From positions 1 through 64,000 of the forward strand of contig JBEPZU010000004.1 in NCBI GenBank assembly GCA_041640715.1: DNA of 64,000 nt, in the 5' to 3' direction. This document shows positions 8,323-16,883 of the stretch, piece after piece. Made by a program: the position numbers and the translations under genes. Numbering within the stretch: position 1 is the first letter of the stretch; each line of letters starts with the position of its first letter. The notes under the pieces were generated by a model. That model was not told the DNA's origin. It saw nothing but the letters and a program-made list of their open reading frames with translations, and made no database searches. The DNA is from DSFO01 sp041640715 (GTDB taxonomy: Archaea; Thermoproteota; Thermoprotei; Gearchaeales; Gearchaeaceae).

Positions 8323-8339
8323 TAATATTTAGCTAGTTA

Positions 8340-8744
8340 ATGGAAGATTACTATTACGAGCTAATACTTGATCATTACAGAAACCCTAGAAATAAGGGAA
8401 GGATCGAGAATCCTGACGCTATTGCTTTTGATTCCAATCCTCTTTGTGGGGATGAAATAGAATATACCATAAAGCTCGATGAGGAGAAAAAGGTAATAAA
8501 AGATATAAAATTCCTAGGAAAAGGTTGTGCCCTTAGTCAAGCTTCTGCTTCTATTCTAAGTGAGCTCGTTAAGAACAAGCCATTAGAAGCCGTTAAAAAC
8601 ATGACTAAAGAAGAATTGTTAAAAGAATTAGGGAATCCAAAACTAGGACCTACAAGAATAAAGTGCGCCTTGTTATCCTATAAAACACTGAAGCTTGCTA
8701 TTTATTCTTACTTGGGCAAAAAGCTTCTCGAGGAAATATATTAA
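8340..8744 (+). CDS. sufU: SufU/IscU-type Fe-S scaffold or sulfur-transfer protein
   Basis: A 134-residue IscU-fold protein. It has the three conserved Cys sites, NPLCGDEI (about residues 33-40), GKGCALSQASASIL and TRIKCALLSYKTL, and the insert between the second and third Cys typical of SufU rather than IscU. Bacterial SufU is a zinc protein that accepts persulfide from the cysteine desulfurase SufS. No desulfurase gene is in this operon, so the sulfur donor must be encoded elsewhere or be sulfide. It follows the Rieske gene after 17 bases and ends the operon. Confidence 0.93.
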   Translation: MEDYYYELILDHYRNPRNKGRIENPDAIAFDSNPLCGDEIEYTIKLDEEKKVIKDIKFLGKGCALSQASASILSELVKNKPLEAVKNMTKEELLKELGNPKLGPTRIKCALLSYKTLKLAIYSYLGKKLLEEIY

Positions 8745-8781
8745 AATTTAAAATAAAAACAGCCTTCTTATGATAATAGAA

Positions 8782-8883
8782 GCAGGGGTTCCCTAGCCTG
8801 GTTAAAGGGGCAGGGCTTAGGATGTTAAAGCATAAGAGACCCTGTGGCGTAGGCCTTCGTGGGTTCAAATCCCACCCCCTGCA
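8782..8883 (+). tRNA. tRNA-Leu (TAG) with 17-base intron
   Basis: Acceptor GCAGGGG (8782-8788) pairs with CCCCTGC (8876-8882), discriminator A. The T arm is GTGGG-TTCAAAT-CCCAC. A long variable arm (about 8845-8858) marks a class II tRNA. The anticodon stem CAGGG (8811-8815) pairs with CCCTG (8840-8844); removing 8822-8838 leaves loop CTTAGGA with anticodon TAG. The splice region folds as a bulge-helix-bulge: CTTA with TAAG as the 4-bp centre and bulges GGA and AGA. Confidence 0.95.
8822..8838 (+). other. tRNA-Leu intron at position 37/38
   Basis: The 17-base intron runs from just after G37 to just before A38. Both cuts fall after the second base of a 3-base bulge (GG/A and AG/A), flanking a 4-bp central helix, which is the canonical substrate of the archaeal splicing endonuclease. 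Confidence 0.85.
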
Positions 8884-8951
8884 TTGATATATTAAGTACG
8901 AATTCTTTAAGTAGAAGCAAAGTTTTAAACTAATAAAACGAAGTTTAGTGT

Positions 8952-10772
8952 ATGTGTAGAATATTTGCAGCAGTTTTCAAAGAAGGGAATGTGTCTCCTA
9001 TTCTTCGAATAGGCCTTAAAAGATTAGAATATGGAGGTTATGATTCCGCAGGAGTTGCCACCTTATATCTAGGTAAAATTTACGTTAAAAAAGACAAGGG
9101 CAAAATCGATGAAATACACCAAAATCTTAATCTTGATGATTTGCCCGGCAATGTTGGCATAGCTCATACCAGATGGGCTACCCATGGAGCTCCTTCTAAG
9201 ATAAATGCTCATCCTCATCTAGATTGTCTAGGAGAAATAGCTGTGGTTCATAATGGAATAATAGAGAATTTCCTAGAGCTCAAACAAGAACTGGAGAATT
9301 TAAAACATGTCTTCTTGTCTAGAACAGATACCGAAGTAGTAGCTCACTTGATAGAAGAATATTATAAAAGGACTGGAAATTTCAGAGAAGCATGCTTCCT
9401 AGCTCTAAAAAGGCTTGAAGGTACTTATGCTTTAGCAATACTTTCTAAGCATTACAAAGATGGCATAATAATAGCAAAGAAAGGATCCCCGTTGCTCATA
9501 GGAGTAGGTAAAGAAAGTAACTTCGCTAGCTCTGATACGATAGCTTTCTTGGATAAAACGAAGACTGCAATAGCATTAGAAGACGGAGATATGGCTTTCA
9601 TAACCAACGATTCCTTAGAGATATATAGAATAGAAGATGGTTCTCCTGTTAAAAGGAGGATGTTTACGATAGAATGGAATTTAGAACAAGCAAGCAAGGA
9701 AGGTTACGAACACTTCATGCTCAAGGAAATCATGGAACAGCCTTTATCAATGAGATATTCGCTGGGAACGCAGAAACAATACGTCGAGCTCGTCGCTGAA
9801 TTCATGGATAAATCTTCTAAGAATTTCTTAGTAGCGGCAGGAACTTCCTATCATTCATGCGTAGCAGGATCTTACATATATTCAAAATTAGCCAGCCTAG
9901 CCACGATACCAACGATAGCTTCAGAATTCGTTGAAAACTATGGTAATTCAATAGATTTAAACACAACCATACTTTTCGTTTCCCAATCTGGAGAAACCGC
10001 AGATGTAATAAATGCACTTGAGTATGCAAGAAAGAAGGCTTGCACAACATTAGCTATATGTAACGTGGTAGGATCTACTTTGACTAGATTAGTTAGAGCA
10101 TATATACTTCAACAATCTGGCCCAGAAATAGGGGTAGCAGCTACTAAGACTTATACTTCTCAATTGATAATCCATTTACTTTTATCTATAATGTTAGCTA
10201 AGAAAAGAGGTAAGATCTCGCAAAGCGAAATGGATGATTTGAAAGAAACTCTAATAGATATACCTAACATCGCAAGACAGATTTTATTTGAAAAACAAAG
10301 AGAAGTAAGAGATTTAGCTAAAATAATAGCCAAAGCTTCTCATGTGTTTTTTTTGGCCAGAGGAGTAAATTATGCCACAGCGTTGGAAGGAAGGCTTAAG
10401 CTATTGGAAATATCTTATATACCTTCTACTGCATATCCTGCAGGAGAATCAAAGCACGGTCCTATAAGCCTTATAGAAGAGGGAGTACCGGTGATCTTCA
10501 TAGCCCCTAATGATGAAACGAGGAAGCTTATAATAGGTAATATAATGGAAATGAAAGCCAGAAATGCTACGATCATTACTTTAGGCGAAGAGGAAGATAA
10601 GGAATTAATCTCTCTAAGCGATTACTACATATCAATGCCTAAAATGCTACCAATAATAACCCCTATACTTTACATACTCCCCTTACAACTTTTGGCTTAC
10701 TATACAGCATTGGAAAAAAACATCGATCCAGATAAACCTAGAAATTTAGCTAAATCTGTGACAGTCCTTTAG
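8952..10772 (+). CDS. glmS: Glutamine-fructose-6-phosphate aminotransferase (isomerizing)
   Basis: GlmS makes glucosamine-6-phosphate from fructose-6-phosphate and glutamine, the entry to UDP-GlcNAc and so to cell-surface glycans. The 606 residues carry an N-terminal class II glutamine amidotransferase domain with nucleophile Cys2 (MCRIFA), HTRWATHG and the VHNGIIEN motif, then two SIS sugar-isomerase domains (AAGTSYHSC, VSQSGETADV, ESKHGP) and the C-terminal DPDKPRNLAKSVTV. The usual MCGI is MCRI here, a small deviation next to the nucleophile. It stands alone after tRNA-Leu, upstream of the glycan genes it would supply. Confidence 0.96.
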   Translation: MCRIFAAVFKEGNVSPILRIGLKRLEYGGYDSAGVATLYLGKIYVKKDKGKIDEIHQNLNLDDLPGNVGIAHTRWATHGAPSKINAHPHLDCLGEIAVVHNGIIENFLELKQELENLKHVFLSRTDTEVVAHLIEEYYKRTGNFREACFLALKRLEGTYALAILSKHYKDGIIIAKKGSPLLIGVGKESNFASSDTIAFLDKTKTAIALEDGDMAFITNDSLEIYRIEDGSPVKRRMFTIEWNLEQASKEGYEHFMLKEIMEQPLSMRYSLGTQKQYVELVAEFMDKSSKNFLVAAGTSYHSCVAGSYIYSKLASLATIPTIASEFVENYGNSIDLNTTILFVSQSGETADVINALEYARKKACTTLAICNVVGSTLTRLVRAYILQQSGPEIGVAATKTYTSQLIIHLLLSIMLAKKRGKISQSEMDDLKETLIDIPNIARQILFEKQREVRDLAKIIAKASHVFFLARGVNYATALEGRLKLLEISYIPSTAYPAGESKHGPISLIEEGVPVIFIAPNDETRKLIIGNIMEMKARNATIITLGEEEDKELISLSDYYISMPKMLPIITPILYILPLQLLAYYTALEKNIDPDKPRNLAKSVTVL

Positions 10773-10841
10773 TTCAATTTATAGCAAAACACTAACGCTA
10801 TATTTTAGAAAAGGTTAGTCAGGAAGAATATTTTTGTTAAA

Positions 10842-10910
10842 CCGCTCGGGCGGCGTAGACCTTCTTGCGATGACCTAAAAGCACCCAAAATTATGCTGAT
10901 CTACGAAGTA
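10842..10910 (+). ncRNA. Candidate structured RNA (GC-rich island)
   Basis: In this AT-rich gap, CCGC-TCGG-GCGG (10842-10853) forms a tight hairpin, directly followed by CGTAGA, which pairs with TCTACG at about 10900-10905. Inside lie GCGATGA (10867-10873, one base off box C) and CTGA (10896-10899, box D), only 22 bases apart. Local GC islands in low-GC hyperthermophiles often mark RNA genes. The C/D spacing is too short for a normal two-guide sRNA, so the class is uncertain. Confidence 0.35.
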
Positions 10911-11033
10911 ATTGAGAGAACTTCCTAAATTCATGTGTAGACCAAAGAAGAATTAATCTTAGTAAAGGGTAGCTGATTATGATTTAATAAAGCTATAAAG
11001 GTATCTTTATTTTATTAAATGCAGTAATATTCG

Positions 11034-12215
11034 ATGGAAGAAATCAAATTATCATGCATAGAATGCGGAACAGATTTTAAAGCTGATCCATGGTTATTCA
11101 AGTGTCCTATATGCAGTGGCTTATTAGAAGTAAGATTCTCAAAACTCGAAATATCATGGAAAAATATTAGCAATAGACCCTTAAGCGTATGGAGATATAA
11201 AGAACTATTACCTAGAGTAAAAGAATACGTTTCTTTATCAGAAGGAGGTACACCATTGATACCTTCTAGGATATTCGATAATACTTACGTAAAATTTGAA
11301 GGAGCAAATCCTACAGGTAGCTTTAAAGATAGAGGCATGACAGTATCTATTAGCTTAGCTAAAGAAGCAGGCGCGTATTCTGTGATCGTAGCCTCTACTG
11401 GCAATACAGCTGCTTCAGCATCAGCATATGCTGCTAGAGCTGGAATGAAATGTTATGTATTCCTTCCACGAGGGGCAGTAGCAGAAGGAAAATTAGCCCA
11501 AGTTTCTTTGCATGGAGCTAGCATCATAGAAATAGAGGGTAACTTCGATGAAGCGTTGAGGAAAGCGATGGAAATCGTTGAGACAAGAAGGATCTACCCA
11601 CTCAATTCCTTCAATCCATGGAGGCTTGAAGGTCAGAAAACGATAGCTTTCGAGATATATGACCAAATCGGCTGTCCTGACTGGGTAATAGTTCCGGTTG
11701 GAAATGCGGGAAATATCTCAGCTATATGGAAAGGATTCAAAGAAATGAAAGTTTTAGGCGTATGCGAAAAACTTCCTAGAATGGTGGGTGTTCAGGCTGA
11801 AGGAGCTTCACCTTTAGCTAGTGCATGGAACAAAAAGCTTAAAGTACCTGAATTTGTAGAAAGACCTCAGACCATAGCTAGTGCTATAAGGATAGGCAAG
11901 CCTGTGAATTGGCCAAAGGCATGGAGAGCCGTAGAAGAGTCAAACGGAATGTTCATATCAGTAAGCGATGAAGAAATCTTGAAAGCTCAAAGAGACTTGG
12001 CTAGAATTGATGGAATAGGATCAGAGCCTGCAGGAGCTTCTAGCATAGCTGGTTTGAGGAAGCTTATAGAAGAGAAGATAATAGATAAAGGAGAAAAAGT
12101 TGTAGCTGTTGTCACTGGCACTGCTTTGAAAGACCCAGATTCTGCTCTAAGCGATATTAGCACTTTAAAGATTAGTTACGAAGAACTACCAAAATATCTA
12201 AGTCTTTGCGGATGA
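11034..12215 (+). CDS. thrC: Threonine synthase
   Basis: ThrC is a PLP enzyme that converts O-phosphohomoserine to threonine. In 393 residues it has an N-terminal zinc ribbon (C8, C11, C24, C27), the PLP lysine K98 in NPTGSFKDRG, the STGNTAASASAYAARAG phosphate-binding loop and a C-terminal VVTGTALKDP. The upstream gap holds a TATA-like TTTATTTTATTAAA close before the ATG. The stop overlaps the thrB start as ATGA, so thrC and thrB are one transcript and consecutive steps of the pathway in reverse order. Confidence 0.95.
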   Translation: MEEIKLSCIECGTDFKADPWLFKCPICSGLLEVRFSKLEISWKNISNRPLSVWRYKELLPRVKEYVSLSEGGTPLIPSRIFDNTYVKFEGANPTGSFKDRGMTVSISLAKEAGAYSVIVASTGNTAASASAYAARAGMKCYVFLPRGAVAEGKLAQVSLHGASIIEIEGNFDEALRKAMEIVETRRIYPLNSFNPWRLEGQKTIAFEIYDQIGCPDWVIVPVGNAGNISAIWKGFKEMKVLGVCEKLPRMVGVQAEGASPLASAWNKKLKVPEFVERPQTIASAIRIGKPVNWPKAWRAVEESNGMFISVSDEEILKAQRDLARIDGIGSEPAGASSIAGLRKLIEEKIIDKGEKVVAVVTGTALKDPDSALSDISTLKISYEELPKYLSLCG

Positions 12216-13126
12216 AGGTAAGAGCATATTGTAGTTCAGCTAATCTTGGAGCTGGTTTCGATGTAGCAGCAATAGCTTTAGATGCTTTTTATGACGAAGT
12301 AGAAGTTTCAGTGGAACAAGGAAAAGGAGAAATACACACAGAATTCCATGGTCCTTATTCAGAGAACATACCCCCAAAGGATAACACTGCTTATCTAAGC
12401 GCTAGGTTATTGTTGGCGATGACAGGTTCCAATCTAAACGTTAATATAAAAGTTTGGAAGGGAATCCCTTTAGGCATAGGTCTAGGAGGAAGCGGTGCAA
12501 CTGCTGTAGCTACGTTGAAGGCTCTAAAGTTGGAATTGGGATTAAGAATAGATGAAATGAAGTTAGCATCAATAGCAGGACTTGCTGAAAAAGCAGCAGC
12601 AGGATCACCACATTACGATAACGTGACAGCAAGCATGTTAGGGGGACTTGTAGTTATATATAGCTTAGATCCTTTAAGAGCACTTAGATTTGAACCTAAA
12701 GGCCATTTCGTCATAGGAATACCTAAAATAAAAACACCACAACATAAGACTGAGCTCATGAGGTCAATACTCCCTAGAAGCTTTCAAATAGAAATGTTGC
12801 CTAGAAGCCTAGCTAGAATGGCAGCTTTCATTTCAGCACTTTATGAAGGTTCGTTAGAGCTTTTAGGATATAGCATGACAGATGAACTCATAGAACCTGT
12901 AAGAGCTACAATAGTACCTGCATATGAAAAATTGAAGAAATATGCTAAAGAAGCAGGCGCTTTAGGTTTTACCATAAGCGGAGCAGGTCCTAGCGTAATA
13001 GCTCTAACAGATGAAGAGCATTCAAGAGAAGTAAGAGCTATGATGATCAGAGCATATGAAGAAGAAAATGTAAAAGCTGATGTGATAATAGCCAAGCTTG
13101 CCCCACCTGCTTCCTCCATCTCTTAG
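12212..13126 (+). CDS. thrB: Homoserine kinase
   Basis: ThrB is a GHMP-family kinase that phosphorylates homoserine, making the substrate of ThrC. The 304 residues show the N-terminal CSSANLGAGFD, the glycine-rich ATP loop GIPLGIGLGGSGATA near residues 83-97 and the C-terminal GFTISGAGPSVIAL. I chose the ATG at 12212, which overlaps the thrC stop (ATGA); a TTG at 12206 would add two residues. It is followed after about 60 bases by a HAD phosphatase gene with its own likely promoter. Confidence 0.94.
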   Translation: MKVRAYCSSANLGAGFDVAAIALDAFYDEVEVSVEQGKGEIHTEFHGPYSENIPPKDNTAYLSARLLLAMTGSNLNVNIKVWKGIPLGIGLGGSGATAVATLKALKLELGLRIDEMKLASIAGLAEKAAAGSPHYDNVTASMLGGLVVIYSLDPLRALRFEPKGHFVIGIPKIKTPQHKTELMRSILPRSFQIEMLPRSLARMAAFISALYEGSLELLGYSMTDELIEPVRATIVPAYEKLKKYAKEAGALGFTISGAGPSVIALTDEEHSREVRAMMIRAYEEENVKADVIIAKLAPPASSIS

Positions 13127-13185
13127 TTGCAATATAAGCGTTTTAGAAATTCTTAAATACTCAACAAAGAGAAATCAGTAAAATT

Positions 13186-13848
13186 ATGGAAATAAAAGTA
13201 TTAAGGAGAACAGGGATTCCTTTCCAGCTAAAGAAATCAATGAGTAAATGGATAGTCTTTGACATAGAAAGCGTCTTGGTAGATGGAGAGTATCTTGTAG
13301 AGATTGCTAAGACTGTAGGTTTAGGAGAAGAAATAAATGAAATTACTAGGAAAGGATTGGAAGGAAAGATAACCTGGGAAGAAGGATTGATAAGACGTTT
13401 AACCATTTTAAAAGATAAGATAAGAAAGAAAGAGCTCGAGGAAATAGCCTATGAGTTACCCTTGATGAAGGGAGCAGTAGAGACTTGCGATGAAATCAAA
13501 GAACTAGGATTCAGAATCGCTGCTGTAACAGGAGGTTTTCAATTCTTAGCTGAAAGGATCAAGAAAGAACTAAACATAGATTTGGTCATAAGCAATGAAT
13601 TGATTTTCGAGGATGAAAGGATAAGCGGCATATTGCTTGAAGTGACATCGGATAAAGCTAAAGCTTTAATGCGCTACATTGGAAAGCGTACCATAGATAT
13701 AGCTGTAATAGATGGCGCTAACGATTTGACCTTGTTCAATATTTCTAGGTTGAAAATAGCCTTCAATGCTACTCAGATTGTTAAAATAAGAGCGGATATT
13801 TCTATAAAAGAGAAAGACTTAAGGAATTTACTGAAGTATATCGCATAA
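13186..13848 (+). CDS. SerB/ThrH-like HAD phosphatase
   Basis: A 220-residue HAD hydrolase of the phosphoserine phosphatase group. Motif I is FDIESVLVDGE with nucleophile D26 and E28 where SerB has Asp (DxD); motif II is T115 in AVTGG; motif III is a Lys in SDKAKA (157-159); motif IV is IDGANDL (D176, D180). The DxE form of motif I recalls ThrH (CLDLEGVL), a phosphoserine:homoserine phosphotransferase, and the gene lies directly after thrC-thrB. Serine or homoserine phosphate metabolism is therefore likely, but the exact reaction is open. TTAAATAC at about 13153-13160 is a plausible TATA box for a leaderless start. Confidence 0.82.
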   Translation: MEIKVLRRTGIPFQLKKSMSKWIVFDIESVLVDGEYLVEIAKTVGLGEEINEITRKGLEGKITWEEGLIRRLTILKDKIRKKELEEIAYELPLMKGAVETCDEIKELGFRIAAVTGGFQFLAERIKKELNIDLVISNELIFEDERISGILLEVTSDKAKALMRYIGKRTIDIAVIDGANDLTLFNISRLKIAFNATQIVKIRADISIKEKDLRNLLKYIA

Positions 13849-13897
13849 TTTCTTAAGAGAACACTTAAGAAAACTGTTAATTAAGCAGATTTTAAAA

Positions 13898-14644
13898 TTA
13901 TCGACTCAAAATTAAGCTTGAATAGAAATCATTAGCTTTCTTATAGCTCTCATAAGTACCTATATCGAACCAGTGACCTTTAAGAACATAACCATAGACT
14001 TTCTCTCTAGCTATCAACCATTTCGTGAAATGACCGAAAGCATCTCGAGGATTCCCTTCTTTTAAATAATCGTGAACCTTCTCTAAGACATTCCTAGGAA
14101 ATAAATAAATCATCGTGCCTACTAAACTCGATCTAGGATTCTTAGGCTTTTCTTCAAAGCTTATGACCCTCCCATCCTTATCTAATTCTAAACACGATGC
14201 TTCCTTTGTAAGCATAGGATCTCCTACGTCATAAACAGCCAGGACTGTGGATTTCTTATCGAAATAATAATCAACGAACTCTCTAAGCTCTGAAGTAAAG
14301 AGATTGTCGCCTGCTAAAATCATTACATGTTCTCCCTTTACTCTAGGAAGAAGTTCAGCTATAGCTTTGATGGCTCCTAACTTTTCTTCCTCTCTCCTAG
14401 CAGGTTCAACATTCAATGAAACATTCCTGTATGGTTTTGAAGAAAGCCAAGCTTCAAATTGATCCTTGAACTTAGCGTTAGTAGATATGATTATCTCACT
14501 TATCTCTGGTATCCTTTCCAATTTTTCCATCAAGTATTCTATAATCGGCTTATCAGCTATTTTCAATAAAGCCTTGGCTACATTACTAGCTATTGAACCT
14601 AAACGAGTAGCAAAACCTCCTGCTAAAATTACAGCAGAGATCAT
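13898..14644 (-). CDS. Sugar-1-phosphate nucleotidyltransferase
   Basis: A 248-residue nucleotidyltransferase of the GlmU/RmlA/GalU group, which activates a sugar-1-phosphate with NTP. The signature is VILAGGFATRLGSI at the N-terminus, with PIIEYLMEKL, ILAGDNLF holding the metal Asp, FEEKPKNPRSS and GHWFDIGTYESY near the end. There is no acyltransferase or beta-helix tail, so it is a single-domain form. The sugar and nucleotide cannot be read from the sequence; glucose-1-P or mannose-1-P are common substrates. It is followed on the minus strand by a GT2 gene. Confidence 0.88.
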   Translation of the reverse strand: MISAVILAGGFATRLGSIASNVAKALLKIADKPIIEYLMEKLERIPEISEIIISTNAKFKDQFEAWLSSKPYRNVSLNVEPARREEEKLGAIKAIAELLPRVKGEHVMILAGDNLFTSELREFVDYYFDKKSTVLAVYDVGDPMLTKEASCLELDKDGRVISFEEKPKNPRSSLVGTMIYLFPRNVLEKVHDYLKEGNPRDAFGHFTKWLIAREKVYGYVLKGHWFDIGTYESYKKANDFYSSLILSR

Positions 14645-14713
14645 TACTATTTCATAGCTGAAATCCTTTAAAATTTTACTAAACTACAAATTCTTTAATC
14701 ATAACTAAAGGAT

Positions 14714-15748
14714 TTATTCTTCGAGAGAGAATTTTTCTATTTCAGCTCTATATCTTAGCTCGACGGCCTGAGCCTTTATTAAAATCAAAGGAAGGTATAA
14801 TGGCACTATACGCAATATAGGAGCTTTATAAATATCTATACGTTCTTTAATCAACGATGCAAAATAGAAACCGTCCTTAATTCCTTTAAATAAAATCTCA
14901 TAATTCCGTATCGGAGTTCTCATCGAATACCTACACAAAGCTAAGGTTTTTATTAACTTCCTATATCTACTGTTTGAAATCTCATTTAAAACTAACCAGC
15001 CTTTAACCTTATGATACATCGCTAAAGGTTTGAGCTTAGTAAAGGAAGCGCTTAGTAAGTGATATCCTGCTAACAAAGGTAAAGCTACACATTTATGTCT
15101 TGAATTCCAAAGTTTAAGTCCAATGTAATTGTCATCAAAATAAAATGTCATGAAATCATGAAAGAGCTTATCTTTAAGACCTGTTTTATGAAGGGCCTCT
15201 ATGTTATAAATAGAATAAGCCCCAGAAGTATAGCTTACTTTTAATGTTTTCTTAGCGATCCCTAAGTTCTCGCCCCTATATATAGCATAAGATGCAAGGA
15301 ATTCATCGACGATAAAACCAAAGTTCTCAATCACGTTCTTATCACGATACATGGATAATATTCCTTGAAAAGCCCCTATTTTGTTAAGCACAGATACATG
15401 TTCTACTAAAAGCTTTAAGCTCTCCTTAGTAGGAACCATATCGTTGTTCATTAAAACAATGTATTTACTTTCAGGATCTCTAGCTCTATATCCTATGTTA
15501 TTTCCTCCCGTGAAACCCAAGTTTTTGTTTAATCTAATCAATTTCTTCCTAATTCTGCCTTTCCTGGATAAGAAATCTTCGATCTTCTCAAAACTTCCGT
15601 CATTAGATGCGTTATCTACGACGATTAACTCATAATTGTTTTCAGGATAATCCAGATCGGTTATGCTTTCTAAAGATTCTAAAGCTACGTCTATAAATTT
15701 AGTGCTATTGTAGTTAAGCCATATTATGGATAGCTTGGGCCAGGTCAT
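14714..15748 (-). CDS. GT2 glycosyltransferase
   Basis: A 344-residue family 2 glycosyltransferase. The fold is marked by LSIIWLNYNSTKFID at the start, VVDNASNDGS, the NNDMV acidic motif (in place of DxD), the SYTSGAYSIY region and FYFDDNYIGLKLW, similar to rhamnosyltransferases. The C-terminus has one hydrophobic stretch (LRIVPLYLPLILIKA) that may hold it at the membrane. It lies 19 bases from the next minus-strand gene (racemase), so could be cotranscribed with it despite the different function. Donor and acceptor are unknown. Confidence 0.85.
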   Translation of the reverse strand: MTWPKLSIIWLNYNSTKFIDVALESLESITDLDYPENNYELIVVDNASNDGSFEKIEDFLSRKGRIRKKLIRLNKNLGFTGGNNIGYRARDPESKYIVLMNNDMVPTKESLKLLVEHVSVLNKIGAFQGILSMYRDKNVIENFGFIVDEFLASYAIYRGENLGIAKKTLKVSYTSGAYSIYNIEALHKTGLKDKLFHDFMTFYFDDNYIGLKLWNSRHKCVALPLLAGYHLLSASFTKLKPLAMYHKVKGWLVLNEISNSRYRKLIKTLALCRYSMRTPIRNYEILFKGIKDGFYFASLIKERIDIYKAPILRIVPLYLPLILIKAQAVELRYRAEIEKFSLEE

Positions 15749-15767
15749 GAAAACAAAGAAAATGGGT

Positions 15768-16883
15768 TCAAGCTGTGAATTCGAGTTGTTTCTTGGTGTA
15801 TTTCATCAACCTCTCTTCGATCACCTCGACTCCTATTCCTGGCTTTTCATTTAAAGGAATCGTTCCATCTTTCCTCAAAACCCAAGGAGGTTCAATTATG
15901 TCTTCTTCCCAGTATCTACTGCTTTGACCTATGTCGTTTGGGTATTTCACGTTGGGAAGAGTAGCAGAAGCTATCAAATGAGATCTACCTATTCCTGTTT
16001 CTAGCATCCCTCCTATCCAGACAGGAATTCCTTTGGTCATTGCATAATCATGAATTAACTTAGTCTCATTCAAACCTCCTACTCTTGAAGGCTTTATGTT
16101 TATTATTTTACAACTACCGAGTTTCAAGGCAACTTTGGCATCATAAATGCTCTTTATGCTCTCATCTAAGCATATGGGAGTCCTTATCTTTGATTGAAGC
16201 TCTGCGTGATCGTGTAAATCTTCATAGCTTAGGGGCTGTTCTATCATTAGGAGATTATAATCATCCATTTGCTTGAATAAGTGTAGGTCTTCTAAAGAAT
16301 AAGCTGCATTGGCATCTACTTGAAGGGGTATTTCTCCGAATTCCTCCCTTATTAATTTAATCGGCTTTAAATCCCAGCCTTGCTTTATTTTTATTTTCAC
16401 TCTCTTATACCCTTCTTCTAAGAAGCTTCCAACCGCTTTCAATAAAGCTTCCTCATCGCCTATAATGCCTATGCTTATTCCGCTCTCTATGTAATTTCTA
16501 ATCCCTCCTAGGATTTTATAAAGAGGCTTCCCTTCAAGCTTTGCTTTTAAGTCCCATAAAGCCATTTCAATTCCTGCTTTGGCCATTCTATAACCTCTAA
16601 CACCTTTTGTCATCTCTACGAAATCTTTAGGATCGTTGATTTTCTTTGTTTTAAGTAGAGTTGGTATCAGGAAATCCTTTGCAACGTAAAGCGTAGTTTC
16701 AACAGTCTCATAACTATACCAAGGACCTTCATCGACAGGAGATTCTCCCCATCCTATCAATCCTGAGCTGTCTTCTACCCCAAAGATCACGCAGTTTCTA
16801 TTTATCGTTTTGCCAAAGCTTGTTTCAAAGGAGGATTTAAGTTTCATCACCAAATTATAAACGCGAATTCTCTTTATCTCCAT
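15768..16883 (-). CDS. N-succinyl(acyl)amino acid racemase / OSBS-type enolase-superfamily enzyme
   Basis: A 371-residue enolase-superfamily protein of the o-succinylbenzoate synthase / N-succinylamino acid racemase branch. Catalytic KxK is K163-K165 (VKIKIKQGWD), metal ligands are D190 (VDANAAY), E215 (IEQPL) and D240 (LDES), and the second base is K264 (NIKPSRVGG). The length and GGMLETGIGRS also fit. No menaquinone gene is near, while the upstream overlapping gene is a GNAT acyltransferase, so the racemase role is favoured over MenC. In Geobacillus such a pair, with a desuccinylase, converts D- to L-amino acids. Confidence 0.85.
   Translation of the reverse strand: MEIKRIRVYNLVMKLKSSFETSFGKTINRNCVIFGVEDSSGLIGWGESPVDEGPWYSYETVETTLYVAKDFLIPTLLKTKKINDPKDFVEMTKGVRGYRMAKAGIEMALWDLKAKLEGKPLYKILGGIRNYIESGISIGIIGDEEALLKAVGSFLEEGYKRVKIKIKQGWDLKPIKLIREEFGEIPLQVDANAAYSLEDLHLFKQMDDYNLLMIEQPLSYEDLHDHAELQSKIRTPICLDESIKSIYDAKVALKLGSCKIINIKPSRVGGLNETKLIHDYAMTKGIPVWIGGMLETGIGRSHLIASATLPNVKYPNDIGQSSRYWEEDIIEPPWVLRKDGTIPLNEKPGIGVEVIEERLMKYTKKQLEFTA

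Noticed and set aside
15768..16883. MenC (o-succinylbenzoate synthase) of menaquinone synthesis
   Set aside because: Not excluded by residues, but no men gene is near and the overlapping GNAT gene fits the racemase pathway better.
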